In this document: positions 25,142 through 33,418 of the stretch, one piece after another
Numbering within the stretch: position 1 is the stretch's first letter
How the letters are laid out: each line of letters starts with the position of its first letter
Assembly (NCBI GenBank): GCA_019739225.1
Contig: JAHHDT010000007.1
Coordinates: 124,001-188,000 of the forward strand
Source: Aquamicrobium sp.
GTDB lineage: Bacteria > Pseudomonadota > Alphaproteobacteria > Rhizobiales > Rhizobiaceae
DNA: 64,000 nucleotides
Reading direction: 5' to 3'
Made by a program: the position numbers and the translations under genes
The notes under the pieces: generated by a model
What the model was told of the DNA's origin: nothing
The model's input: only the letters and a program-made list of their open reading frames with translations
Database searches by the model: none

Positions 25142-26317
25142 ATGTCCGGAATCACCAAGAGAACATTGCTTGCGCTCGCCGCATCGTCGGCGCTGGCCTT
25201 TAGCGCACCTGCCTTTGCGCAGGACAAGGAAGATATCGTCATTGGCGGCTCGATACCGCTGACCGGCGTCTTCGCCTTCGCCGGCGTCGCCATCGAGGCC
25301 GGTATCCAGGACTATCTAAAGATTCTGAACGAGCAGGGCGGCATCGACGGCCGGCAGGTGCGGCTGGCTTATGAAGATACAGGCTATCAGGTCGACCAGT
25401 CCGTGGCGGTCTTCAACAAGCTGACCAGCCAGAACGAGAACATGCATCTCTACTACGGCGACTCGACCGCCTTTTCGCGCACGATCAACCCGGAGCTCAT
25501 CCGCCGCAACGCGATGATCATGGCCGGTGCATCCTTCGCCAGCGAGATCAACGATCCGGAGAACTTTCCCTATCAGTTCATCGCCGGACCGGACTACAGC
25601 GAGATGTTCTCGATCCTGCTGGAATACATCGCAAAAGAGAAGCCGGGCGCCAGGATCGTCACGGTGAATTCCGACAGCGAGTTCGGCCGCGACCCGATCG
25701 AGTCGACGCGCGCCCGCGCCGCCGAGCTTGGCCTCGAGATCGTCGAGGAGATCATCACGCCGCCCGGTGCGGTCGATGTTTCAACGGAAGTGCTGAAGCT
25801 GCGGCGCGCGCGGCCGGACTACACGCTCTTCCACGGCTACATCCTCGCGCCGCTGCCGGAGTTCATGACGCAGGCCAAGCAACTCGGCCTCGAGACCAAG
25901 TTCATGGGCACGTTCTGGTCGATGGACTCCAGCATCTGGGCGGATGTTGGCGAGGTTGCCGACGGCTTCATGGGCGTGATGCCCTATCGTTACTACTACG
26001 ACGAGGAAGACGCGCCGATGCTCGACCGCATCCGCCAGATGCGTCCCGAATATCAGGCAACCGGCTACATGCAGGGCTTCCTCACGGCGATGCTGATGAC
26101 CGAGGCGGCCAAACGCACGCTGGCGGCCGGCAACGAGCTGACGGCGGAAAACCTGAAGGCGTCGCTGAACACGATCGAGGATTTCGATACCGGCGGCATC
26201 ATCGGCGTGCCGATCTCCGTTCCCGGCAACACAGTGCCGGTCGGCCGCATCTACCAGTATGACGCCGCCGACAAGCGGATGGAGCCCGTCTCCGACTGGA
26301 TCAGCCTGCAGGAGTAG
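25142..26317 (+). CDS. Periplasmic substrate-binding protein of the Liv-type ABC importer
   Basis: 391 residues from the ATG at 25142, with GGAGG upstream. A signal peptide ending APAFA is followed by the peripla_BP_6 domain, starting DIVIGGSIPLTGVFAFAGVA and GIQDYLKILNEQGGIDGRQV. The segment YYGDSTAFSRTINPELIRRN is a pattern I associate with Liv-type binding proteins encoded beside acyl-CoA ligases rather than with leucine-binding LivK, so amino acid uptake should not be assumed. The gene lies between the permease genes and the second ATPase, and is translated from its own ribosome site. Confidence 0.85.
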   Translation: MSGITKRTLLALAASSALAFSAPAFAQDKEDIVIGGSIPLTGVFAFAGVAIEAGIQDYLKILNEQGGIDGRQVRLAYEDTGYQVDQSVAVFNKLTSQNENMHLYYGDSTAFSRTINPELIRRNAMIMAGASFASEINDPENFPYQFIAGPDYSEMFSILLEYIAKEKPGARIVTVNSDSEFGRDPIESTRARAAELGLEIVEEIITPPGAVDVSTEVLKLRRARPDYTLFHGYILAPLPEFMTQAKQLGLETKFMGTFWSMDSSIWADVGEVADGFMGVMPYRYYYDEEDAPMLDRIRQMRPEYQATGYMQGFLTAMLMTEAAKRTLAAGNELTAENLKASLNTIEDFDTGGIIGVPISVPGNTVPVGRIYQYDAADKRMEPVSDWISLQE

Positions 26318-26322
26318 GCATC

Positions 26323-27132
26323 GTGGCCGCGGATACCATCCTCTCGGTCGAGAACATCGAGGTCGTCTACAACAAGACGATTCAGGTGCTCCGCGGCCTC
26401 TCGCTGACCGTGGAGCGTGGCAAGGTCGTCACGCTCCTCGGCTCCAATGGCGCCGGCAAGTCGACCACGCTCAAGGCCATCTCGAGCCTTCTGTCGCTGG
26501 AAGACGGGGCGGTGACTGCCGGCACGATCACCTTCGACGGCAAGGCGATCGCCGACGACACGCCGCACAGCCTGGTGCGGCGTGGTCTGTTCCATGTCAT
26601 GGAAGGACGGCGGATCTTCGAAGACCTGACAGTGGAAGAAAACCTCACCGCTGCGACCTTCGCCTTGTCCGGTCGTGGCGTCAAACCCACTTCCTTCGAC
26701 GTCGTCTATGGCTACTTCCCTCGCTTATATGAACGCCGACATGGTCGCGCTGGCTACCTGTCCGGCGGCGAGCAGCAGATGCTCGCCATCGGCAGGGCGC
26801 TGATCGCCCAGCCAAAGCTCATCCTGCTCGACGAACCGTCGCTCGGCCTGTCGCCCATCCTCGTCGAGGAAATCTTCGGCATCATCGCGCGTATCAACCG
26901 CGAGACCGGCGTGTCGATGCTGCTGGTCGAACAGAACGCAGCGGTTGCGTTCGCGGTGGCCCATTACGGCTACATCATGGAGACCGGCAAGATCGTGCTG
27001 GACGGGCCGACGGAAAGACTGGTCAGCGACCAGGACGTGCGCGAGTTCTACCTCGGCATGAGCGGAGGCGAGGGCGCCAGGAGCTATCGCGACGTCAAAC
27101 ACTACAAGCGCCGCAAGCGCTGGCTTTCCTGA
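26323..27132 (+). CDS. livF: Branched-chain-amino-acid-type ABC transporter ATPase (LivF-like)
   Basis: 269 residues from a GTG at 26323, five bases after the binding-protein stop. Walker A GSNGAGKSTTL, signature LSGGEQQMLAIGRAL, Walker B LILLDEPSLGLSPIL and the LivF-typical switch LLVEQNAAVAFAVA are all present. The C-terminus is longer than usual and basic (YRDVKHYKRRKRWLS). It is the partner ATPase of the LivG-like protein. The acyl-CoA synthetase gene follows after eight bases. Confidence 0.92.
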   Translation: MAADTILSVENIEVVYNKTIQVLRGLSLTVERGKVVTLLGSNGAGKSTTLKAISSLLSLEDGAVTAGTITFDGKAIADDTPHSLVRRGLFHVMEGRRIFEDLTVEENLTAATFALSGRGVKPTSFDVVYGYFPRLYERRHGRAGYLSGGEQQMLAIGRALIAQPKLILLDEPSLGLSPILVEEIFGIIARINRETGVSMLLVEQNAAVAFAVAHYGYIMETGKIVLDGPTERLVSDQDVREFYLGMSGGEGARSYRDVKHYKRRKRWLS

Positions 27133-27140
27133 GGGTGCCG

Positions 27141-28952
27141 ATGACCGTGCCAAGCTTTCCCGAACTGACCCTGCCGCAGATGCTGCGCGAGCATGCCGTG
27201 CGTTCGCCAGAACGGATCGCCGTGCGGCAGAAGGATTTCGGCATCTGGAATCCGGTGTCGTGGAAAGCCTATTTCGACCGCGCGGCGGATGCAGGACATG
27301 GCTTTCGCGCGCTGGGGCTTGGCGATGGCGGCCACGTCGCCGTCCTTTCGGAAAATCGGGTCGAGTGGGTCCTGGCGCAGCTCGGCGCGGGCCTCGTCGG
27401 GGCGGTGACCATTGGCGTCTATCCGACCAGCCCGGCGAACGAGGTCGCCTATGTGCTGGAACACTCCGATGCGGAAATCATCGTCTGCGAGGATCAGGAG
27501 CAGGTCGACAAGGTGATCGAGGTGCGCGCGCAGCTTCCTCTCCTGAAGCGCATCGTCGTGGTCGAGACCAAGGGCATGCGAAACTACCCGGCCGACCTTG
27601 TGGTTTCTTTCGCCGAGCTGGAAGAGAGCGGTGCCGCGCATCGCAAGGCCAATCCTGATCTCGTCGACAGCGCGCTGGCGCGGCAGGGCCTCTCCGACAT
27701 CGCACTGATGATCTACACCTCCGGCTCGACCGGCAAGCCGAAGGGCGCGATGCTGTCCTATGGCAACATACGGGCGCAGGCGATCGCCATAACCGAACGG
27801 CTGGCGCTCGATTCAGGCGCCACCCATCTCTCCTACCTGCCGCTGTGCCATGTGGCCGAACAGATGACGACGCTGATGGCGCCGGTCTATCTCGGCTCGC
27901 AGATCAATTTCGGCGAATCCATCCGTACGGTGCAGGAAGACCTGCGCGAGGTGGCGCCGAACATGTTCCTCGGCGTGCCGCGCATATGGGAGAAGCTGCA
28001 TTCGTCGATCCACATCCGCATGCTGGAGACGGGCGGGTTCAGGCGGCGCCTTTTCGAATGGGCTTATCGAACTTGCGAACCGTTGGCCGAAAAACCGCGG
28101 AGCAAGCGTTCCATGGGCGAGAAGCTGCGCTACGGCGTCGCCTATCTTCTCGTATTCCGCGCGCTGCAAAACTATATCGGCCTGCGCCGCGCCCGGGTCG
28201 CAATGACGGGCGCCGCGCCGATCTCGCCCAAGATCGTCCGCTTCTTCCGCACGATCGGCGTGCCGCTGGTCGAGGTCTACGGCGCGACGGAAACGAGCGG
28301 GGTGGCGCTTGGCCAGAAGACGGAACATCTGGTGCCGGGCTGCGTCGGCACGGCAGCGGATGGCGTCGAAGCGCGGATGGGCGATCATGGCGAGCTGCTG
28401 GTGCGCGGCCCGACTGTCTTCGTCGGCTACTACAAGAACGAAGAGGCGACCGCATCGGCCTTGCGCGATGGCTGGCTGCATACGGGCGACGTGGTTGCGG
28501 AGGAAGGCGGACAGTTCAAGATCGTCGACCGGCTCAAGGACATCATGATTACCGCCGGCGGCAAGAACCTGAGCCCGTCCGAGATCGAGAACACGGTCAA
28601 GGGCAGCCCTTACATCAACGAATGCATCGTCATCGGCGAAGCGCGCAAATACGTCTCCGCCCTGATCCAGATCGACTACGAGACGGTTGGCAAATGGGCT
28701 GAGGAAGAAAAGATCGCCTATACGAACTTCAGGAATCTCGCAGAGAATCCAGCCGTCCGCGACCTCATCGATCGCGAGATCGCCGAGGCCAACGCGCAGC
28801 TTGCGCAGGTGTCGCATATCCGCCGGTTCCACCTGCTGGCAAAGGAGCTGGACCACGATGATGACGAGGTGACCGCGACGATGAAGGTGCGCCGCTCCAA
28901 CATCCAGAAGAAATACGCCAGCGAGATCGAAGGACTTTACACGGTAGCCTGA
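27141..28952 (+). CDS. AMP-forming acyl-CoA synthetase (long-chain/aromatic acid CoA ligase type)
   Basis: 603 residues from the ATG at 27141, preceded by GAGGG; a GTG at 27135 is less likely because it overlaps that site. AMP-binding motifs: IYTSGSTGKPKGAMLSY, EVYGATETSG, LHTGDVVAEEG and IMITAGGKNLSPSEIEN. The length and the MEVR-type insert (LGVPRIWEKLHSSI) fit the FadD15/long-chain group, in which the N-terminal domain is large. It would convert an imported carboxylic acid to its CoA thioester. Close linkage with the ABC importer genes indicates that the importer's ligand is the enzyme's substrate; its identity is not readable from sequence. Confidence 0.88.
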   Translation: MTVPSFPELTLPQMLREHAVRSPERIAVRQKDFGIWNPVSWKAYFDRAADAGHGFRALGLGDGGHVAVLSENRVEWVLAQLGAGLVGAVTIGVYPTSPANEVAYVLEHSDAEIIVCEDQEQVDKVIEVRAQLPLLKRIVVVETKGMRNYPADLVVSFAELEESGAAHRKANPDLVDSALARQGLSDIALMIYTSGSTGKPKGAMLSYGNIRAQAIAITERLALDSGATHLSYLPLCHVAEQMTTLMAPVYLGSQINFGESIRTVQEDLREVAPNMFLGVPRIWEKLHSSIHIRMLETGGFRRRLFEWAYRTCEPLAEKPRSKRSMGEKLRYGVAYLLVFRALQNYIGLRRARVAMTGAAPISPKIVRFFRTIGVPLVEVYGATETSGVALGQKTEHLVPGCVGTAADGVEARMGDHGELLVRGPTVFVGYYKNEEATASALRDGWLHTGDVVAEEGGQFKIVDRLKDIMITAGGKNLSPSEIENTVKGSPYINECIVIGEARKYVSALIQIDYETVGKWAEEEKIAYTNFRNLAENPAVRDLIDREIAEANAQLAQVSHIRRFHLLAKELDHDDDEVTATMKVRRSNIQKKYASEIEGLYTVA

Positions 28953-29061
28953 TAGGGGCTTGGCCCAGTCGATCGCTCTGTGCTTCGCCGGCATTCCCGG
29001 CTAGGCTGCACCTCGGCGAGTCCTCGCGGGCGCGCCGTCCAGCCAAGCCGCCAGACCTGCC

Positions 29062-30702
29062 GTGATCGAACGCTTTCCCACTCTCGCCCCCTTTCAGCAC
29101 CGGATATTCCGCTCGATCTGGCTCGCCAGCCTCGCGACCAATCTCGGCTCGCTGATCCAGACGGTGGGTGCGGCGTGGATGATGACCATCATCTCGTCAT
29201 CCGCAGACATGGTAGCGCTGGTGCAGGCGTCGACCGCGCTGCCCATCATGCTGTTCGCGCTCGTGTCCGGCGCGATCGCGGACAATTTCAACCGGCGCAA
29301 GGTCATGCTGGTCGCGCAGACCTTCATGCTGGTCGTATCGGTAGTGCTTGCGCTGACGGCCTATGGCGGGCTGATGACGCCCTGGCTGCTTCTGACTTTC
29401 ACTTTTCTCATCGGCTGTGGCGCGGCGCTCAACAACCCGTCGTGGCAGGCTTCGGTCGGCGATATGGTGCCGAGGACCGACCTGCCGGCTGCCGTCGCGC
29501 TCAACAGCATGGGGTTCAACCTGACCCGCAGCGTCGGCCCGGCGCTCGGCGGCGTCATCGTGGCGGCCTTCGGAGCCGTGGCCGCCTTCACCATCAATGC
29601 GGTCAGCTACCTCGCCCTGATCGTAGTGCTGCTGCGCTGGAAGCCGCCCACCGGCAACAACAGCCTGCCGCCCGAGCCTCTGGGCCTGGCGATCAGTTCC
29701 GGCCTTCGCTACATGGCCATGTCGCCCAATATCGAGAAGGTGCTGCTACGCGGCTTCGTGTTCGGCTTCGCCGTCATCTCGGTCGTGGCGCTGCTGCCGC
29801 TCGTGACGCGCGATCTGCTGCAAGGCGGGGCGCTGCTTTACGGCGTTCTGTTCGGCGCGTTCGGCGTCGGCGCCGTGGGCGGCGCATTCATCAGCGGATT
29901 GTTGCGGCAACGGTTGTCGACCGAGTGGATCGCGCGGCTCGCCTTTGCAAGCTTCGCATCGTGTGCCGTGATCATCGCAGAAAGCCCGTTCGGATGGCTA
30001 ACCTGCATTGCCCTGATGATCGCCGGCGCTTGCTGGGTCATCGCGCTTTCGATGTTCAACATCACCGTGCAGCTTTCGACGCCGCGCTGGGTCGTGGGCC
30101 GCGCGCTTTCGCTTTACCAGATGGCGACCTTCGGTGGCATGGCGCTCGGAAGCTGGGTATGGGGACATGCCGCCGAGGACTATGGCACCGATGTCGCGCT
30201 CTGGTTCGCCGCCGGCGTCATGATTTGCGGAGCGGCGATGGGCATCGGTCGGCTGGCGCTGCCGGCGCTGGCCTCGCTCAACCTCGATCCGCTCAACCGC
30301 TGGAAACAACCCGATGTGGAGCTTGATCTCACTCCGCGCAGCGGGCCGGTCAAGATCATGGTCGAATACGAGATCGACGAGAAGGACACGCGCGAGTTTC
30401 TGGAGATGATGGCCGAGCGCCGGCGCATCCGTAAGCGGGACGGCGCGCGGCGCTGGAGCCTGATGCGGGACCTGGAACGCCCGCGGCACTGGATCGAGGC
30501 CTATCACCTGCCGACCTGGCTGGAATATGTACGCTACAACCAGCGGCTTACCCATGCCGACGCCATCGTGGGCGACCAGATCAGGCGCCTGCATGCCGGC
30601 GAAAAGCCGCCGCGGGTCTGGCGCATGATCGAGCGGCCGACGGGACGCCATGCGCGCGATGGTCAACCCAAGGGCATGACGGACCTGCACCAGCGCGGCT
30701 GA
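29062..30702 (+). CDS. MFS transporter (MFS_3/EntS-like) with C-terminal ABM-like domain
   Basis: 546 residues from a GTG at 29062. Twelve helices in about 1-405 with the MFS loop GAIADNFNRRKVMLVAQ and the MFS_3 pattern ALNNPSWQASVGDMVPRTDL. The last 110 residues (VKIMVEYEIDEKDTREFLEM, then HLPTWLEYVRYNQRLTHAD) look like an antibiotic-biosynthesis-monooxygenase-type alpha/beta barrel half, an extension common in this MFS subgroup. It lies 109 bases after the acyl-CoA synthetase gene and may export a by-product or belong to the same regulon. The substrate is unknown. Confidence 0.83.
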   Translation: MIERFPTLAPFQHRIFRSIWLASLATNLGSLIQTVGAAWMMTIISSSADMVALVQASTALPIMLFALVSGAIADNFNRRKVMLVAQTFMLVVSVVLALTAYGGLMTPWLLLTFTFLIGCGAALNNPSWQASVGDMVPRTDLPAAVALNSMGFNLTRSVGPALGGVIVAAFGAVAAFTINAVSYLALIVVLLRWKPPTGNNSLPPEPLGLAISSGLRYMAMSPNIEKVLLRGFVFGFAVISVVALLPLVTRDLLQGGALLYGVLFGAFGVGAVGGAFISGLLRQRLSTEWIARLAFASFASCAVIIAESPFGWLTCIALMIAGACWVIALSMFNITVQLSTPRWVVGRALSLYQMATFGGMALGSWVWGHAAEDYGTDVALWFAAGVMICGAAMGIGRLALPALASLNLDPLNRWKQPDVELDLTPRSGPVKIMVEYEIDEKDTREFLEMMAERRRIRKRDGARRWSLMRDLERPRHWIEAYHLPTWLEYVRYNQRLTHADAIVGDQIRRLHAGEKPPRVWRMIERPTGRHARDGQPKGMTDLHQRG

Positions 30703-30750
30703 CGACACCGCGATGTTGCATGAACCGCTGCTCTTCCCATTTCTGTCACT

Positions 30751-31560
30751 TCACACTATCCCGGCGCGCGAGGCCTCTGCCACGAGCCCTTGCAACTCAT
30801 CCTTGGCCCCAGGTGCGGCGACGAGAACCGGGCCGCCTTCGAACAAACTGTCGCCATCGGGCAGTTCCCCTGCCCAGCCGCCGGCCTCGCGAACCATAAG
30901 CATGCCGGCCAGGCAGTCCCACGAATTCATGTGCGGTTCGTAGTAGGCCACCAGTCTTCCTGCAGCGACGTGGGCCAGCATGAGCGCGCCCGAGCCGTTG
31001 CGGATGAAGACCCCGCCGATTGCCATCAAGCCGTCGACAAAATTCACGATCGTCTCGCGCGGAACCCGGAAATTGGCGCCGACCCCCGTCAGTCCCGTGC
31101 GCAGCGTGGTTTCGGCGCCCAGCCTCATTGGTCGGCCGTTGAGGGTCGCCCCCGCGCCCTTCATGCAGGCAAACATCTCGTCGCTCGGCGGTGCGTAGAT
31201 GACGCCCGCTACCGTGCGACCTTCGCGCAGAAGCGAGATCGAAACGCACCAGGTGGGAAGGCCGAAGATGAAGGGGCTGGTCCCGTCGATCGGATCGACA
31301 ACCCAGGTGAAGCCGCTGGAGCCTTCGGTGACACCGAACTCTTCGCCCAGGAACCCGTCGGCGGGGAAGGTGCTGGCGACCATCTCGCGGATCCGGGTCT
31401 CGACATTGCGGTCGGCTATCGAAAAGACATCCTGGGGGTTGGCCTTTGTCTCGATAGCAAGCTCGTCGCGCTCGGCGAAATAGGACATGGCCATGCCGCC
31501 TGCCTCGCGCGCGACCGCTTGGACCAGTTCCAGACGCGCAACTATCTCTTTGTCCTGCAT
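30751..31560 (-). CDS. Inositol monophosphatase family protein
   Basis: 269 residues from the ATG at 31558-31560. The frame extends 144 bases further upstream into a cysteine-rich, unlikely N-terminus that would overlap the palindrome at 31690. Metal-site motifs of the family are present: FLGEEFG, WVVDPIDGTSPFIFGLP and the C-terminal NSWDCLAGMLMVREAGG. Family members dephosphorylate inositol phosphate, histidinol phosphate or related small phosphates; the specificity here is open. It is convergent with the MFS gene and divergent from urtA. Confidence 0.88.
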   Translation of the reverse strand: MQDKEIVARLELVQAVAREAGGMAMSYFAERDELAIETKANPQDVFSIADRNVETRIREMVASTFPADGFLGEEFGVTEGSSGFTWVVDPIDGTSPFIFGLPTWCVSISLLREGRTVAGVIYAPPSDEMFACMKGAGATLNGRPMRLGAETTLRTGLTGVGANFRVPRETIVNFVDGLMAIGGVFIRNGSGALMLAHVAAGRLVAYYEPHMNSWDCLAGMLMVREAGGWAGELPDGDSLFEGGPVLVAAPGAKDELQGLVAEASRAGIV

Positions 31561-31689
31561 GTGCCTGCTTTCATTGTTTCTGATTGCCGGCGTATCGCCG
31601 CACGGCGCGGTTTCGACGCGATAGTCATGGCAGATGACGCCGCAATGACGAAGCCGGATAACACCCATCCCGGCCAAGAGCATAATTAT

Positions 31690-31703
31690 TGTGCACGTGC
31701 ACA
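31690..31703. promoter_or_regulatory. 14-bp perfect palindrome upstream of the urt promoter
   Basis: TGTGCACGTGCACA is an exact palindrome, placed about 110 bases upstream of the sigma-54-type element. That is where NtrC-type enhancer sites commonly lie, and it contains TGCAC/GTGCA half-sites. The half-sites are closer together than in the usual NtrC site (TGCAC-N5-GTGCA), so it may instead serve the leftward phosphatase gene. Confidence 0.4.
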
Positions 31704-31810
31704 TTTTTAGGCAGTTGCTTCGTATTCAAAGCGTCCGGTACCGAGGGCGCAGGAACGCGACCGACTGCTAAATTACTGATTTCTTAAGACTCGCCTGACG
31801 AGCAAGTCAT

Positions 31811-31828
31811 CTGGCACACATTCTGCTT
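31811..31828 (+). promoter_or_regulatory. Sigma-54-type promoter for the urt operon
   Basis: CTGGCACACATTCTGCTT fits the RpoN consensus YTGGCAC-N5-YTGCW with the required GG-N10-GC spacing (GG 31813-31814, GC 31825-31826). Transcription would begin near 31837, about 32 bases before the urtA ATG. RpoN control with NtrC activation under nitrogen limitation is the known mode for urea transport genes in many proteobacteria. Confidence 0.7.
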
Positions 31829-31868
31829 TTCGTATTGCGGTGCAAAAATTACGAAAGGGGAAGGCGCC

Positions 31869-33167
31869 ATGATCGAGAAAATGGGATCTACCCGCCGGCT
31901 GCTTGGGGCCGCGGCTCTCGCCGCGATGCTTGCCCAGGCGGGACCAGCGGTCGCGCAGGACGAGACGATCAAGGTCGGCATACTGCATTCGCTGTCGGGC
32001 ACGATGGCGATTTCCGAGACGACGCTCAAAGACGTCATGCTGATGCTGGTCGAAGAGCAGAACAAGAAGGGCGGCCTGCTCGGCAAGCAGCTCGAACCTG
32101 TCGTCGTCGACATTGCTTCCGACTGGCCGCTCGCCGCCGAGAAGGCGCGCGAACTGATCGAGGTCAACAAGGTCGATGCCGTATTCGGATGCTGGACCTC
32201 GGTCTGCCGCAAGTCCGTACTGCCGGTGTTCGAGGAGCTGAACTCGCTGCTGTTCTATCCGGTGCAGTACGAGGGCGAGGAAAGCCAGCGCAATGTGTTC
32301 TACACGGGCGCGTCACCCAACCAGCAGGCCATCCCCGCCGTCGACTACCTGATGAACGAGGAAGGCGTGGAGCGCTGGGTGCTTGCCGGCACCGACTATG
32401 TCTATCCGCAGACCACCAACAAAATCCTCGAGGCCTACCTCAAGGACAAGGGCGTGGCCGCCGAAGACATCATGATCAACTACACGCCATTCGGTCATTC
32501 CGATTGGCAAACCATCGTTTCCGACATCAAGAACTTCGGCTCGTCCGGCAAGAAGACCGCCGTCGTGTCGACCATCAACGGTGATGCCAACGTTCCGTTC
32601 TACCGTGAGCTCGGCAATCAGGGTATCGCGGCGGAAGACATTCCGGTGGTCGCGTTCTCCGTCGGCGAGGAAGAGCTTGCCGGCCTCGATACGGCCCCGC
32701 TCGTTGGCCACCTGGCCGCGTGGAACTACTTCATGTCAGTCGACACGCCCGAGAATGCCTCGTTCATCGAGACCTGGCACGCCTTCATCGGCAATGAGGA
32801 TCGTGTGACAAACGACCCGATGGAAGCACATTACATCGGGTTCAATATGTGGGCTGCCGCGGTCGAAAAGGCTCAGTCGACCGAGGCTGATGCAGTGATC
32901 GACGCGATCGTCGGCGTTGAGGTCCCGAACCTCACCGGGGGCACTGCCGTCATGCTTGCCAACCACCACGTCACCAAGCCCGTGCTGATCGGCGAGATAC
33001 AGGATGACGGCCAGTTCGACGTCGTCTGGGAGACGGAGGGCCTCGTGCCGGGCGATGCCTGGTCCGACTACCTGCCCGAATCCGCGGTGCTGGAGGCCGA
33101 TTGGACCGACCCGGTCAACTGCGGCAACTACAACACCGAGACCAAGAGCTGCGGAGGCTCGATGTAG
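31869..33167 (+). CDS. urtA: Urea ABC transporter substrate-binding protein UrtA
   Basis: 432 residues from the ATG at 31869; MGSTRRLL at 31881 is an alternative start. A signal peptide ending GPAVA precedes the UrtA domain: IKVGILHSLSGTMAISETTL, VNKVDAVFGCWTSVCRKSVL and PVQYEGEESQRNVFYTGA, which are diagnostic of UrtA/FmdD-type proteins rather than LivK. It binds urea (or short amides) in the periplasm and feeds UrtBCDE. It is the first gene of the operon, behind the sigma-54-type promoter, and is separated from urtB by a hairpin and an inverted repeat. Confidence 0.93.
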   Translation: MIEKMGSTRRLLGAAALAAMLAQAGPAVAQDETIKVGILHSLSGTMAISETTLKDVMLMLVEEQNKKGGLLGKQLEPVVVDIASDWPLAAEKARELIEVNKVDAVFGCWTSVCRKSVLPVFEELNSLLFYPVQYEGEESQRNVFYTGASPNQQAIPAVDYLMNEEGVERWVLAGTDYVYPQTTNKILEAYLKDKGVAAEDIMINYTPFGHSDWQTIVSDIKNFGSSGKKTAVVSTINGDANVPFYRELGNQGIAAEDIPVVAFSVGEEELAGLDTAPLVGHLAAWNYFMSVDTPENASFIETWHAFIGNEDRVTNDPMEAHYIGFNMWAAAVEKAQSTEADAVIDAIVGVEVPNLTGGTAVMLANHHVTKPVLIGEIQDDGQFDVVWETEGLVPGDAWSDYLPESAVLEADWTDPVNCGNYNTETKSCGGSM

Positions 33168-33184
33168 CCGGATCAAAGCGATCG

Positions 33185-33209
33185 GCGGAGGCGGGATGAT
33201 CGCCTCCGC
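33185..33209 (+). terminator. Stem-loop after urtA
   Basis: A perfect 9-bp G/C-rich stem (33185-33193 and 33201-33209) with a 7-base loop (GGATGAT) begins 17 bases after the urtA stop and is followed by AACAAAAT, not a T-run. It probably stabilises the urtA transcript or partly terminates it, favouring the binding protein over the membrane subunits. Confidence 0.55.
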
Positions 33210-33240
33210 AACAAAATCCCGAAACAGCCGGTCACGCCAA

Positions 33241-33418
33241 TGCCCCACGTCGCCCCCCTCTGTCCTGCCGGACATCTCCCCCACAAGGGGGGAGATCAGC
33301 CAGCGGGATACTCTTCGCCAATCTCTGACGTTGGACGAAAGGCGATAACGTCGAAGCTGCTAATCTCCCCCCTTGTGGGGGAGATGTCCGGCAGGACAGA
33401 GGGGGGCAACGTGGGGCG
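33241..33418. repeat. Long inverted repeat (rhizobial palindromic element) between urtA and urtB
   Basis: Two 59-base arms (33241-33299 and 33360-33418) are inverted copies differing at about three positions, separated by 60 bases. Each arm contains a core (CTCCCCCACAAGGGGGGAG) that is itself nearly palindromic, plus GTCCGGCAGGAC-like sequence. I know this pattern as a dispersed repeat in Mesorhizobium-type genomes. There is no transposase. The right arm contains the probable ribosome-binding site and start of urtB. Confidence 0.85.

Larger units (their letters stand above)
31561..31868. promoter_or_regulatory. Divergent intergenic region before urtA
   Basis: 308 bases, clearly lower in GC than the flanks, with no supported gene. 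It contains the 14-bp palindrome at 31690-31703 and the sigma-54-type promoter at 31811-31828. The urtA ribosome site (AGGGGAAGG) is at its right end. Confidence 0.65.

Noticed and set aside
33241-33418. Inverted repeat considered as an insertion sequence or attachment site
   Set aside because: No transposase or integrase frame lies between the arms (60-base spacer), no target duplication was seen, and the sequence fits a short dispersed palindrome.
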